64,000 nucleotides of DNA from assembly GCA_963811055.1 (NCBI GenBank), contig CAWEPQ010000001.1, forward strand, positions 372,001 through 436,000. The letters run 5' to 3'. The position numbers were made by a program, and so were the translations under genes. Below the pieces are notes generated by a model. It saw nothing but the letters and a program-made list of their open reading frames with translations. It searched no databases and was not told where the DNA came from. Shown here piece after piece: positions 47,468 through 54,921 of the stretch (position 1 is the stretch's first letter; every line of letters starts with the position of its first letter). This DNA comes from JACVRW01 sp963811055. GTDB taxonomy: Bacteria; Actinomycetota; Thermoleophilia; Solirubrobacterales; Thermoleophilaceae.

Positions 47468-48553
47468 ATGGCTCACATGGAAACACTCTGGCCGCGGCTG
47501 GCGGAGCTGCCGCTCGTCGTGGAGTCGTGCGAGTACGACCGGCTGCACGCCGTCCTAGCCGACGAGTTTCAGCGCGTGACCACGCACGTGCGGCTGGCCG
47601 GGGCCGGCGCCGAGGGGCTCGGGGAGGACGTCTCGATCCACGTCGAGGACGGCAGCTCGCTGCACGAGACGCAGCCCGCGCTGCCGCTCGCGGGCGAGTG
47701 GACGCTCGCCGGCTTCTGCGAACACCTCGCGACGCTGGATCAGTGGCCGGAGCCGCCGGAGTGGGAGGCCGCCCGGCGCTATCGCAACTGGGCACTCGAG
47801 TCGGCGGCGCTTGACCTCGCGTTGCGCCAGGCCGGCCGTGCCCTGCACGACGTGCTCGGCCTCGAGCCGCGGCCGGTGCGCTTCGTCAACTCGCTGGGCC
47901 TCGGCGAGCAGCCCTCGATCGAGCCCGTCCACCGGCGGCTCGCCCGCTCGCCGGGCGTGCGCTTCAAGCTCGACGCGGAGGCGACCTGGTCGCCCCCGCT
48001 CATCGACGAGGTGGCGGCGACCGGCGCGGTCGACACGATCGACTTCAAAGGCCAATATGGCTTCGAGGTGGAGGATCCGGACGCGCTGGGCGCTCTGTAC
48101 GACCGCGTGCTCGCGACGTTTCCGGACGCGTACCTGGAGGATCCGCACGACATGCCCGAGATCGCGCGGCGGCTCGGCGATCACGTCGAGCGCGTCTCCT
48201 ACGACGCGCCGATCGGCAGCGCCGAGGACATCGGCGCGACGCCACTTCCGGGGCGCGTGGTGAACGTCAAGCCGTCGCGCATCGGCAGCCTGCGCGCGCT
48301 GTTCGAGGTGTACGCGCGCTGCGCGCGGGAGCGGCGGCCGATGTACGGCGGCGGGATGGGAGAGCTGGGCGTCGGCCGCGGGCAGATCGAGCTGCTGGCC
48401 GCGCTGTTCCACGCCGACGCGCCCAACGACGTGGCGCCGAGCGCCTACAACGAGGACGACCCCACGGGCGAGCTGCCGGCCAGCCCGCTGGCGCCGTGCC
48501 CCGACGCGGTCGGCTTCCGGTGGACCCATGGAGCCGAGCCCGATTCCCGCTGA
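47468..48553 (+). CDS. Enolase-superfamily (mandelate racemase/muconate-lactonizing-like) protein
   Basis: This 361-aa protein has a capping domain and a barrel with candidate catalytic Lys in RFKLDAEATW, metal ligands Asp and Glu in IDFKGQYG and YLEDPHDMP, and SYDAPIGSA. A Lys occurs at the end of VVNVKPSRIGSL. These follow the enolase-superfamily order, though exact chemistry is not identifiable. The ATG at 47468 (or 47477) faces arsR across a shared 29-base region. Its 3' end overlaps the GNAT gene by 26 bases. Confidence 0.8.
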   Translation: MAHMETLWPRLAELPLVVESCEYDRLHAVLADEFQRVTTHVRLAGAGAEGLGEDVSIHVEDGSSLHETQPALPLAGEWTLAGFCEHLATLDQWPEPPEWEAARRYRNWALESAALDLALRQAGRALHDVLGLEPRPVRFVNSLGLGEQPSIEPVHRRLARSPGVRFKLDAEATWSPPLIDEVAATGAVDTIDFKGQYGFEVEDPDALGALYDRVLATFPDAYLEDPHDMPEIARRLGDHVERVSYDAPIGSAEDIGATPLPGRVVNVKPSRIGSLRALFEVYARCARERRPMYGGGMGELGVGRGQIELLAALFHADAPNDVAPSAYNEDDPTGELPASPLAPCPDAVGFRWTHGAEPDSR

Positions 48554-49082
48554 GATCGCGATCACGCGGCTGGACGCGGCGGATAGCCGCGATCCCCAGC
48601 TTGTCGATCAGCTGAACCGCCTCGTCAACGACGTGTACGCGGTCGCCGAGAGCGGTCTCTGGCGCGACGGGTTCACACGGACGACGCCGCCCGAGCTGGC
48701 CGAGCTGATCGCCGGCGGAGAGATCGTCGTGGCCAAGCGGGACGGCCGCATCGCCGGGATCGTCCGCGTCCACGACGTGGCCGGCGACACCAGCGAGTTC
48801 GGGATATTGGCCGCGGACCCCGAGCAGCGCGGCCTCGGCATCGGCGTCGCGCTCCTCGACTTCGTGGAACGCCAGAGTCGCGAGCGCGGAATGCGAGCGA
48901 TGCAGCTCGAGCTGCTCGTCCCACGCGACTGGGTGCATGACAGCAAGGAGTTCCTCAAGGGGTGGTACGGCCGGCGCGGCTACCGGCTCACCCGTACCGT
49001 CACGATCCACGACGCCCATCCGCACCTGGCGCCCCTGCTGGCCACACCGTGTGACGTGACCGTCTACGAGAAGGTCCTCTAG
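48528..49082 (+). CDS. GNAT-family N-acetyltransferase
   Basis: This 184-aa acyl-CoA-dependent transferase has motif A ADPEQRGLGIGVALLDFVE for pyrophosphate binding, preceded by strand IVRVHDVAGDTSEFGILA. The C-terminal strands include GWYGRRGYRLTRTV. The target is unknown. The ATG is nested in the 3' end of the enolase-superfamily gene, so both are co-expressed. The TAG shares a CTAG with the stop of the converging small membrane protein. Confidence 0.9.
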   Translation: MEPSPIPAEIAITRLDAADSRDPQLVDQLNRLVNDVYAVAESGLWRDGFTRTTPPELAELIAGGEIVVAKRDGRIAGIVRVHDVAGDTSEFGILAADPEQRGLGIGVALLDFVERQSRERGMRAMQLELLVPRDWVHDSKEFLKGWYGRRGYRLTRTVTIHDAHPHLAPLLATPCDVTVYEKVL

Positions 49083-49207
49083 CCCTGACCGCCGCGCCCG
49101 CGCCGTTCGCGGATCTGCACAACGGCGAGCCAGACCAGGAAGCCCAACACCGGCACGAAGTACGCGATCGACGTGAGCCAGTGGCCGGCGTGGGCGATCA
49201 GCGTCAT
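49079..49207 (-). CDS. 42-aa single-TM peptide at end of the cupredoxin operon
   Basis: From ATG 49207 the peptide reads MTLIAHAGHWLTSIAYFVPV, then LGFLVWLAVVQIRERRGRGG and QG. It has one TM helix and a basic tail. Its first residues MTLIAHAG echo the MTLIAHGL start of the large membrane protein just upstream, which suggests shared targeting or an ancestral duplication. It lies 33 bases after that gene's stop, in the same frame. The stop shares CTAG with the GNAT gene. Its size and composition resemble small assembly subunits of membrane complexes. Confidence 0.65.
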   Translation of the reverse strand: MTLIAHAGHWLTSIAYFVPVLGFLVWLAVVQIRERRGRGGQG

Positions 49208-49240
49208 CGCGTTGATGTTCGCAGGACCGGTCTCACCAGG

Positions 49241-50611
49241 TCACGCGTTGGACTGGGACAGGAGCCACAGCGCCAGGCTCGTGAAGCCCACCATCACGGC
49301 GAGCATCCAGTACTGGGAGCGCACGGCCTGCTTGGCGTCGGAGTAGAGCTCCAGTGCCCGGTCGTGGGCGAGCACCAGAGCGGTCACGTGTCCTGCCACC
49401 ACGAAGGCCACCTGCGAGTACCAGGTGGCGTTGGCGCCGATCACGCTGTAATCCACCGCCCTGCCGGCGGTCCCGAACAGGTCGGAGCCGTGGCCCAGCG
49501 GATCGGAGGACAGGAACACGATCGCCTGGCCCTGGAACAGGAGCAGGGTCAGGTAGTGAGCCGACACGTACGCGAGCGCGATCGGCACCAGAGTGTGCAC
49601 GAACGCGCGCGCCAGCCGCTCGGCGGTGAACCCGCCGCCTACGCTGCGCGCCCCGGCGATCCCGAGCATGTAGATGCCGTACACGATCACTACGGTGCCA
49701 ACCAGGCCGATCAGGAACGTGAACTCGAGCGCGTGGCGGGGTGACAGCCCGACATCGCCGAAGAAGCTCGCGAGATCCGGAGCGATGTTGGTCCACGGCG
49801 CTCCCTCCGACCCGCCGTCGAAGGTCACGGAGCCGATCATCACGGCGAGCAGGGGGACGGTGCCGGCCATGGGCTTCAGCGACGGCAGGCCCGACAGGAA
49901 GCGGCGCAGGCCCACCTCGCCGTCGCGCGTCTCGAAGGGCGACAGCCGCGAGAACAGGTTGTAGTAGACGCCGAACGCCTCGGCACGCCGGATCCAGGGC
50001 TCCACCCCGTAGAGCGCCATGCCCACGAACGTCGCGGCCGAGTAGACGAGCGTGGCGATGGCCAGGTTCTCCGGCTTGTCCCCGTCGGAGGCCACCAGCT
50101 CGAGCGCCGCGAAGGCGAGGATGCCGGCCGCCGCGGGCCAGTTGCCCAGGCGCTCCGGGTAGGCCAGCGGCGCGGGGAGGTCGGTGCGCGCGGCCGTGCG
50201 CGCCACCCAGGCCACGCCGCGGCCGATCGCGCGCCATGGGTTGAACGCGCTGAACACGTCGCCGAGCAAGACGCTGGCCGGCACGAGGCCGAGCCAGAAG
50301 ACCACGTAGATGAACGTCGGCGCGAAGTTGGCGGTGGAGCTCTGAGTGCCGCGCAGCCCGCTGTACACGACCACCCCGAGCAGGAAGACGCCGATCGCCC
50401 CGCACAGGATCTGCACGGGACGACCGGCGATCAGGCGACCGATACCTCGGGGCAGGGGACGCCAGCGCTCCTCCTGCAGGCGCGGCTCCGGCCAGAGCAC
50501 GGCCAGCGCCACGAACGACACCACGAGCACCATCGCGGCGGCCCAGCCGAACAGCCATTCCGGGATCGGCAGGTCCGACCGGGAGACCAGCCCGTGGGCG
50601 ATCAGGGTCAC
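49241..50611 (-). CDS. Large polytopic membrane protein (about 12 TM) of unknown function
   Basis: This 456-aa protein has about 11-12 hydrophobic helices and conserved-looking loops such as ANFAPTFIYVVFWLGLVPAS, VFSAFNPWRAIGRG and ARAFVHTLVPIALAYVSAHY. Several His, Trp and Tyr residues sit near helix ends. Database entries of this kind are sometimes called fenitrothion hydrolase, a name I would not trust here. The ATG overlaps the stop of a cupredoxin-like gene by 4 bases. This suggests a membrane enzyme or transporter fed by an exported copper or redox protein. Confidence 0.7.
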   Translation of the reverse strand: MTLIAHGLVSRSDLPIPEWLFGWAAAMVLVVSFVALAVLWPEPRLQEERWRPLPRGIGRLIAGRPVQILCGAIGVFLLGVVVYSGLRGTQSSTANFAPTFIYVVFWLGLVPASVLLGDVFSAFNPWRAIGRGVAWVARTAARTDLPAPLAYPERLGNWPAAAGILAFAALELVASDGDKPENLAIATLVYSAATFVGMALYGVEPWIRRAEAFGVYYNLFSRLSPFETRDGEVGLRRFLSGLPSLKPMAGTVPLLAVMIGSVTFDGGSEGAPWTNIAPDLASFFGDVGLSPRHALEFTFLIGLVGTVVIVYGIYMLGIAGARSVGGGFTAERLARAFVHTLVPIALAYVSAHYLTLLLFQGQAIVFLSSDPLGHGSDLFGTAGRAVDYSVIGANATWYSQVAFVVAGHVTALVLAHDRALELYSDAKQAVRSQYWMLAVMVGFTSLALWLLSQSNA

Positions 50612-51090
50612 GACGGCTCGACCACCAGGCTCGCGACCTTCGGCTCACGCCCGGCGTCCTCCGCCACGTGGCTCTCCATCTCGAACTGGCCCTCGAGGGA
50701 CGCCTTGAAGTCGAAGCGCGCCGGCTCGCCGGGGCCAACCTCCTTCTCGATGTCGTACCCGTGCAGGTGCATGTCGTCGTGGGCGTCGGCGGTCACGACG
50801 ATGCGCACCCGGTCGCCCTTGGTGACCGTGATCGTCTTGGGCCCGCCCACCACCTCGCCGCCCACGATCCGAATGCGCTGCACCGCGGGCTCGGGCGGCA
50901 CGGCGGGTATCACCTGCTCCTCGGTGGGAGTGGTGTCCTCCCCCGAGCCCCCGTTCGTGTCGGTCGTCGTGGTGGTCTGGGCCGCCTGGTCCGAGTCGTC
51001 GTCATCGCCCCCGGGGTTGGCGACCACAAAGGCCACGACCGCCACGAGCACGGCCGCGAGCACGAGCGCTATCCGCTGGTTCCTCGACAT
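50608..51090 (-). CDS. Membrane-anchored cupredoxin-like protein
   Basis: This 160-aa protein has an N-terminal helix anchor (IALVLAAVLVAVVAFVVA) and a disordered Thr/Asp/Gly linker. A beta-sandwich follows (TITVTKGDRVRIVVTADAHDD, HLHGYDIEKEV, FEMESHV, SLVVEP). The fold and His/Met pattern resemble cupredoxins, but no Cys is present, so a type-1 blue copper site is unlikely. A His/Met copper site or a metal-free structural domain is possible. It is coupled to the polytopic membrane protein downstream. Confidence 0.75.
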   Translation of the reverse strand: MSRNQRIALVLAAVLVAVVAFVVANPGGDDDDSDQAAQTTTTTDTNGGSGEDTTPTEEQVIPAVPPEPAVQRIRIVGGEVVGGPKTITVTKGDRVRIVVTADAHDDMHLHGYDIEKEVGPGEPARFDFKASLEGQFEMESHVAEDAGREPKVASLVVEPS

Positions 51091-51139
51091 GTGTGAACGC
51101 TCCTTTCCGCACGGGCGCGCCCGGCGGGCGCGCCTCCAA

Positions 51140-51724
51140 CTACGTCGACGGACGCAGGGCGGGAGGGGCGCGGCTCGCGAGGTGGCGCGCGAGCACGGGC
51201 GCCGGCACCGGGGAGGGCAGTGACGGCCGCCGCGGGCCGCCAGTCAGCACGCGTGGACGGGCGCGGACGCCGCGCCGGGCCGCGAGCGCTACGGCACGGC
51301 TGGCGCCGCGTAGCGCCAGGGCGGCCACACCTCCGAGCGCGAGCGCCAGCGGGAACGCGGTCCAGCCGCCCTCCGCGAACGGGATGGCCGGGCCGAGATG
51401 GCGGCCGGGGGACAGCGCCGCCTCGAGCAGCTCCTGGCCGCTGTAGACGAGCAGGAGCACGGCGGCCATGGCCAGCCACAGGCGCGCGACGCTCGGGGCC
51501 CGCTCCTCCCGGGCGGTCCGGCGCGCCCGGTCGACGGCCACCAGCAGCTGGGCGGCCGCGAGCGCGATCAGCAGTCCCGCCACCCCCCCGGCGAAGGGCA
51601 GGTAGGCATGGCCGCTCGCGGCAATCGCCTCGCCGGCGTGATCGCCGAAGCCGATCAGGTAGCGGAGCTCGTGGAGCACGAGCGCCGCGACGGCGATCAC
51701 CGCCGCGAGCCGTACTGTCGGCAT
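51140..51724 (-). CDS. Membrane protein, about 4-5 TM, first gene of cupredoxin operon
   Basis: This ~194-aa protein has hydrophobic helices near residues 5-20, 40-62, 82-104 and 120-143. The loop HELRYLIGFGDHAGEAIAASGHAY is rich in His and could hold metal or haem. The C-terminus is Arg/Pro-rich and soluble. ATG 51724 is preferred, though an in-frame ATG at 51736 is possible. It ends 49 bases before the cupredoxin-like gene on the same strand, so it is probably the first gene of the four-gene unit. No named family is recognised. Confidence 0.6.
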   Translation of the reverse strand: MPTVRLAAVIAVAALVLHELRYLIGFGDHAGEAIAASGHAYLPFAGGVAGLLIALAAAQLLVAVDRARRTAREERAPSVARLWLAMAAVLLLVYSGQELLEAALSPGRHLGPAIPFAEGGWTAFPLALALGGVAALALRGASRAVALAARRGVRARPRVLTGGPRRPSLPSPVPAPVLARHLASRAPPALRPST

Positions 51725-51822
51725 GCCTGGCCGCATTCTGGCGCCGGAGTATGGCAACGAGGCCCGGCGCCCTTCACCGAACCGTCACAGCCGGGGCGCG
51801 GTTCGCGCCGACACTCGGGGAG

Positions 51823-52572
51823 ATGAACTACGCCGACGTGCACTTCCACCTGCTTCCCGGAGTCGACGACGGTCCCGAGGACATCGCTCAGAGCGTGGAC
51901 CTGGGCCGGGCCGCCGTGGCCGACGGGACCACCACCGTCGTGGCCACCCCACACGTCCGCACCGACTTCGTGACTGATCCGCTGGAGCTGCCCGAGCGCG
52001 TGCGCGAGGTGCGCGAGGCGCTTGCGCGTGCCCGGGTGCCGCTGGAGGTTCGCTGCGGTGGCGAGCTCGGTCACGACATGGTGGAGATCCTGAGCCGGCC
52101 CCAGCTGAACGCGATCGCGCAGGGCCCTCAGGGCAACCGCTGGCTCCTGGTCGAGACCCCCTTCGAGGGGATCGGGGCCGATTTCCACGCCGCCACGGCC
52201 GAGCTGCGCGAGCGCGGCTTCGCGGTCGTGATCGCCCACCCGGAGCGGGCGGCGTTCGCCGCCGGCGAGGGCCTCCTGGCGCTGCGGCACGAGCTGGCCG
52301 CGGGCTCGTCCGCGCAGGTCAACGCCATGTCGCTCACAGGCGCCCACGGCACCGAGGCACGCGACGCGGGCCACCGGTACGTCGAGCAGGGGCTCGTGCG
52401 GGTGGTGGCCTCGGACGCGCACGGAGAGGTGCGCCCGCCTTCGCTCGGCGCGGCCTGGGCCGCCCTCATCGATGCGGGCCTGCCACCGCGCATCGCGTGG
52501 AGCGTCGTGCGCGAGGAGCCCACGCGGCTGCTCCGGGCCGGGCTCGCGCCGCGCATGCGGCTCGCTGCCTGA
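51823..52572 (+). CDS. PHP-family phosphatase, CpsB/YwqE tyrosine-phosphatase-like
   Basis: This 249-aa protein has the PHP metal motifs DVHFHLLPGVDDGPED (HxH and following Asp), VVATPHV, CGGELGHDM, AVVIAHPERA and VVASDAHGE. The order matches CpsB/CapC/YwqE protein-tyrosine phosphatases that regulate exopolysaccharide synthesis in Gram-positive bacteria. The ATG is preceded by GGGGAG at close spacing. No capsule genes are adjacent, so the target is unknown. Confidence 0.87.
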   Translation: MNYADVHFHLLPGVDDGPEDIAQSVDLGRAAVADGTTTVVATPHVRTDFVTDPLELPERVREVREALARARVPLEVRCGGELGHDMVEILSRPQLNAIAQGPQGNRWLLVETPFEGIGADFHAATAELRERGFAVVIAHPERAAFAAGEGLLALRHELAAGSSAQVNAMSLTGAHGTEARDAGHRYVEQGLVRVVASDAHGEVRPPSLGAAWAALIDAGLPPRIAWSVVREEPTRLLRAGLAPRMRLAA

Positions 52573-52582
52573 GCGGGCGGCG

Positions 52583-53443
52583 CTAGACGAGCGCGGCGTC
52601 TTCGCGCCGGCGCGGAGGATCCGCGTCCATGCCGTCGTCGATCAGCCCGAGGTCGATCTCGGTCGGGCGGCTGCGCGGCAGGTCGTGAGTGATCTCCGGC
52701 GGGTCCAGCGAGAGGTGGCCGTCGTCGCCGCCGGCGCGCTCCGGCTGGAAGCGGTAGCCGACGCCGAAGTGGGTGTGGATGTAGTTCCAGTCGGGGGACG
52801 CCTTCTCGAGCTTCTGGCGGACCTTGCGGACGAACACGTCCACCGAGCGGTCGCCGTGGGCCATGGTGTAGCCCCAGACCGACTGGTAGATCTCCTCGCG
52901 CTGAAGGACCTTGCCCTCCGTCTGCGCGAGAAGCTGAAGCACCTCGAACTCGCGCCGCGTCAGGTCCACGCTGGTGCCGCTCGCGAACGCCTGGAACTGG
53001 TCGGCGCGAATCTCGAGCTCGCCCGCCACGAGCGGGCCGGTCTCCACCCGCGATGACGCCTGCTTGCGCCGGCGGACCACGGCCTCCACACGGGCGAGCA
53101 CCTCCTCGGGGTGCGCCGGCTTGGTGATCCAGTCGTCGGCCCCGGCCCTGAGGCCGCGGACGCGCTGGGCAACGCTCGAGCGTCCGGTGGCCACGACCAC
53201 TCCGAGGCCGGGCAGCGCGGCGCTGAGACGGTCGAGGAAGTCCCAGGCTCCCTCTCCAAGGAGCGCAAGGTCGACCACGAGCGCGTTGACGCGCATCGCG
53301 ACGAATTCCTCCATACGCGGCAGCGCCTCGAGACGGCGGCACTGCCACCCCATGTCGTCCGCGCGCTTGACCACAACACGCACGAAGCCGGAGTCCGAAT
53401 CGAGAATCGCCAGCCTGATGGGGCCTACATCCGTGGCGCTCAT
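52583..53443 (-). CDS. PhoB/OmpR-type response regulator with C-terminal extension
   Basis: This 286-aa protein has a receiver (acidic pocket ILDSDSG, phospho-acceptor Asp58 in LVVDLALLG, Lys in DWITKPAHP). The DNA-binding winged helix has recognition region HGDRSVDVFVRKVRQKLEK and wing IHTHFGVGYRFQ. A ~50-residue acidic/Pro/Arg tail is unusual. The position next to pst genes suggests it is the phosphate regulator. No partner kinase gene is adjacent. It is divergent from the receiver-less paralog, with a PHO-box-like promoter between them. Confidence 0.9.
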   Translation of the reverse strand: MSATDVGPIRLAILDSDSGFVRVVVKRADDMGWQCRRLEALPRMEEFVAMRVNALVVDLALLGEGAWDFLDRLSAALPGLGVVVATGRSSVAQRVRGLRAGADDWITKPAHPEEVLARVEAVVRRRKQASSRVETGPLVAGELEIRADQFQAFASGTSVDLTRREFEVLQLLAQTEGKVLQREEIYQSVWGYTMAHGDRSVDVFVRKVRQKLEKASPDWNYIHTHFGVGYRFQPERAGGDDGHLSLDPPEITHDLPRSRPTEIDLGLIDDGMDADPPRRREDAALV

Positions 53444-53484
53444 CAGAGGTGAGTGTACGAGAGACCTCAGCGAATAGGGCCGGA

Positions 53485-53524
53485 TTTACAGCTTTTTCAC
53501 AGGTCGACAACGGCCGGGTAACGG
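53485..53524 (+). promoter_or_regulatory. PHO-box-like promoter of the receiver-less regulator gene
   Basis: TTTACA (53485-53490) and TTCACA (53496-53501) are direct repeats 11 bases apart. The second acts as a -35, followed by exactly 17 bases and a -10 TAACGG (53519-53524). The same arrangement recurs before pstS. The 11-bp repeat overlapping the -35 is the architecture of PhoB-type activation. The predicted transcript start near 53531 leaves a leader of ~27 bases. Confidence 0.7.
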
Positions 53525-53557
53525 ACTTTCCGCACTTGCCTGGCATTTTCGGCGGGA

Positions 53558-53848
53558 ATGGAAACCGCCATCGAGATCCGGCCGCACGAGTTCGTCGCCC
53601 TGGCGGGCGGCAAGCCGCTCGACCTGACCGTGCGCGAGCTCGAGCTGCTGACGGCGCTCGTGGAGCGCAGCGGCCGCATCGTCAGCAGGGAGGAGCTCTA
53701 CCGGGTCGTGTGGGGAGAGGACTTCCGGAAGGCCGACCGCTCGGTGGACGTCTACATCGGGAAGCTGCGCCAGAAGCTCGGGGCGGCGCTGCCGCAGCGG
53801 CGCTTCATCCACACCCACTTCGGCTTCGGCTATCGGTTCGACCCCTAG
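53558..53848 (+). CDS. Stand-alone OmpR/PhoB-type winged-helix domain, no receiver (96 aa)
   Basis: The whole protein is a Trans_reg_C domain. LTVRELELLTALVERSGRIV, KADRSVDVYIGKLRQKL and IHTHFGFGYRFDP closely parallel the DNA-binding half of the divergent 286-aa regulator. No receiver is present, and the ATG at 53558 is preceded by GGCGGGA. It probably binds the same boxes as its paralog, without phosphorylation control, as an antagonist or constitutive regulator. It lies between two near-identical promoters and just ahead of pstS. Confidence 0.85.
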   Translation: METAIEIRPHEFVALAGGKPLDLTVRELELLTALVERSGRIVSREELYRVVWGEDFRKADRSVDVYIGKLRQKLGAALPQRRFIHTHFGFGYRFDP

Positions 53849-53851
53849 CCC

Positions 53852-53891
53852 TTCACATCTTTTTCACAGGGGCGAGACACGCCGGTAACAG
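53852..53891 (+). promoter_or_regulatory. PHO-box-like promoter of pstS
   Basis: TTCACA (53852-53857) and TTCACA (53863-53868) are 11 bases apart. The second forms the -35, then 17 bases and the -10 TAACAG (53886-53891). It matches the promoter at 53485-53524 in spacing and most bases. The predicted transcript start near 53898 gives a leader of ~58 bases before pstS. The left repeat begins 3 bases after the stop of the winged-helix gene. Confidence 0.75.
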
Positions 53892-53955
53892 ACTGACCCC
53901 ATGCCCCGTGACAGGTTGCTCTCCGTCAATGAACGAACTCAAGGAGAAGACCTGC

Positions 53956-54921
53956 ATGAGGAAGCTCCTCACGCTTGCCACCTGCGGCGTGCTGGCCCTC
54001 GGGGCTGCTGCGTGTGGCGATGACGACAGCAGTGACGCAAGCGCCAGCGGCGACAGCGGCGGGAGCCTGTCCGGCTCCATCGCCATCGACGGCTCAAGCA
54101 CCGTGGCCCCCTTCGCCCAGGCGGCCCAGGAGGCCTTCCAGGCCGAGAACCCCGACGTGAAGATCACGGTCGGGACCGCCGGCACCGGCGGCGGCTTCGA
54201 GAAGTTCTGCGCGGGCGAGACCGACATCTCGAACGCCTCGCGGCCAATCAAGGACGACGAGGAAGTGCCCGTCTGCAAGAAGAACAACGTCGTCTACGAC
54301 GAGGTGCAGGTGGCCAACGACGGGATCGCCGTCGTGACCAACACGGCGCTCAAGGTCGACTGCCTCACGGTGGACGAGCTGAAGCAGATCTGGAACAAGG
54401 GCTCGAAGGTCAAGGGCCTGAGCGAGGTCAACCCGAAGCTCCCCGACACCGAGCTCACGCTGTTCGGCCCGGGCACCGACTCGGGCACGTTCGACTTCTT
54501 CACCGACCAGATCAATGGCGAGGAGGGCGTGTCGCGCGACGACTACCAGCCCTCCGAGGACGACAACATCCTCGTGCAGGGAGTCGAGGGCTCCGAGGGC
54601 GGGCTGGGCTACTTCGGGTTCTCCTACTACGAGCAGAACCAGGACAAGCTCAACCTCGTCGGCGTTGACGGCGGCGACGGCTGCGTGAAGCCGAGCACCG
54701 AGTCGATTCAGGACGCGAGCTACGCACCGCTCTCGCGGCCGCTGTTCATGTATCCGAGCGAGAAGGCGCTCAAGCGGCCCGAGGTCAAGGCGTTCATGGG
54801 CTACGTGATCGCCAACTACACCGACATCGCGACGAACTCCCAGATCGTGCCGATGACCGACGCTCAGGCGGCCGAGGGCAAGAAGGCGCTCGAGACGGCG
54901 GAGTCGAACGCCGGGGCCTGA
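53956..54921 (+). CDS. pstS: PstS, phosphate-binding lipoprotein
   Basis: This 321-aa lipoprotein has the signal MRKLLTLATCGVLALGAAAC with lipobox LGAAAC. A periplasmic-binding-protein fold follows, with phosphate-contact segments IDGSSTVAPFAQAA and GTGGGFEKFCAGETDISNASR, and FGPGTDSGTFDFFTDQI. The ATG at 53956 is preferred over ATG 53929 because AAGGAG lies 9 bases upstream and it begins the lipoprotein signal. It captures phosphate for the Pst ABC importer. It is the first gene of a pstSCAB-phoU-ppx operon under a PHO-box-like promoter. Confidence 0.97.
   Translation: MRKLLTLATCGVLALGAAACGDDDSSDASASGDSGGSLSGSIAIDGSSTVAPFAQAAQEAFQAENPDVKITVGTAGTGGGFEKFCAGETDISNASRPIKDDEEVPVCKKNNVVYDEVQVANDGIAVVTNTALKVDCLTVDELKQIWNKGSKVKGLSEVNPKLPDTELTLFGPGTDSGTFDFFTDQINGEEGVSRDDYQPSEDDNILVQGVEGSEGGLGYFGFSYYEQNQDKLNLVGVDGGDGCVKPSTESIQDASYAPLSRPLFMYPSEKALKRPEVKAFMGYVIANYTDIATNSQIVPMTDAQAAEGKKALETAESNAGA

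Noticed and set aside
49241..50611. Annotation of the 12-TM protein as fenitrothion hydrolase
   Set aside because: No hydrolase motif is visible. The name seems to be transferred through databases and is not supported by the sequence.
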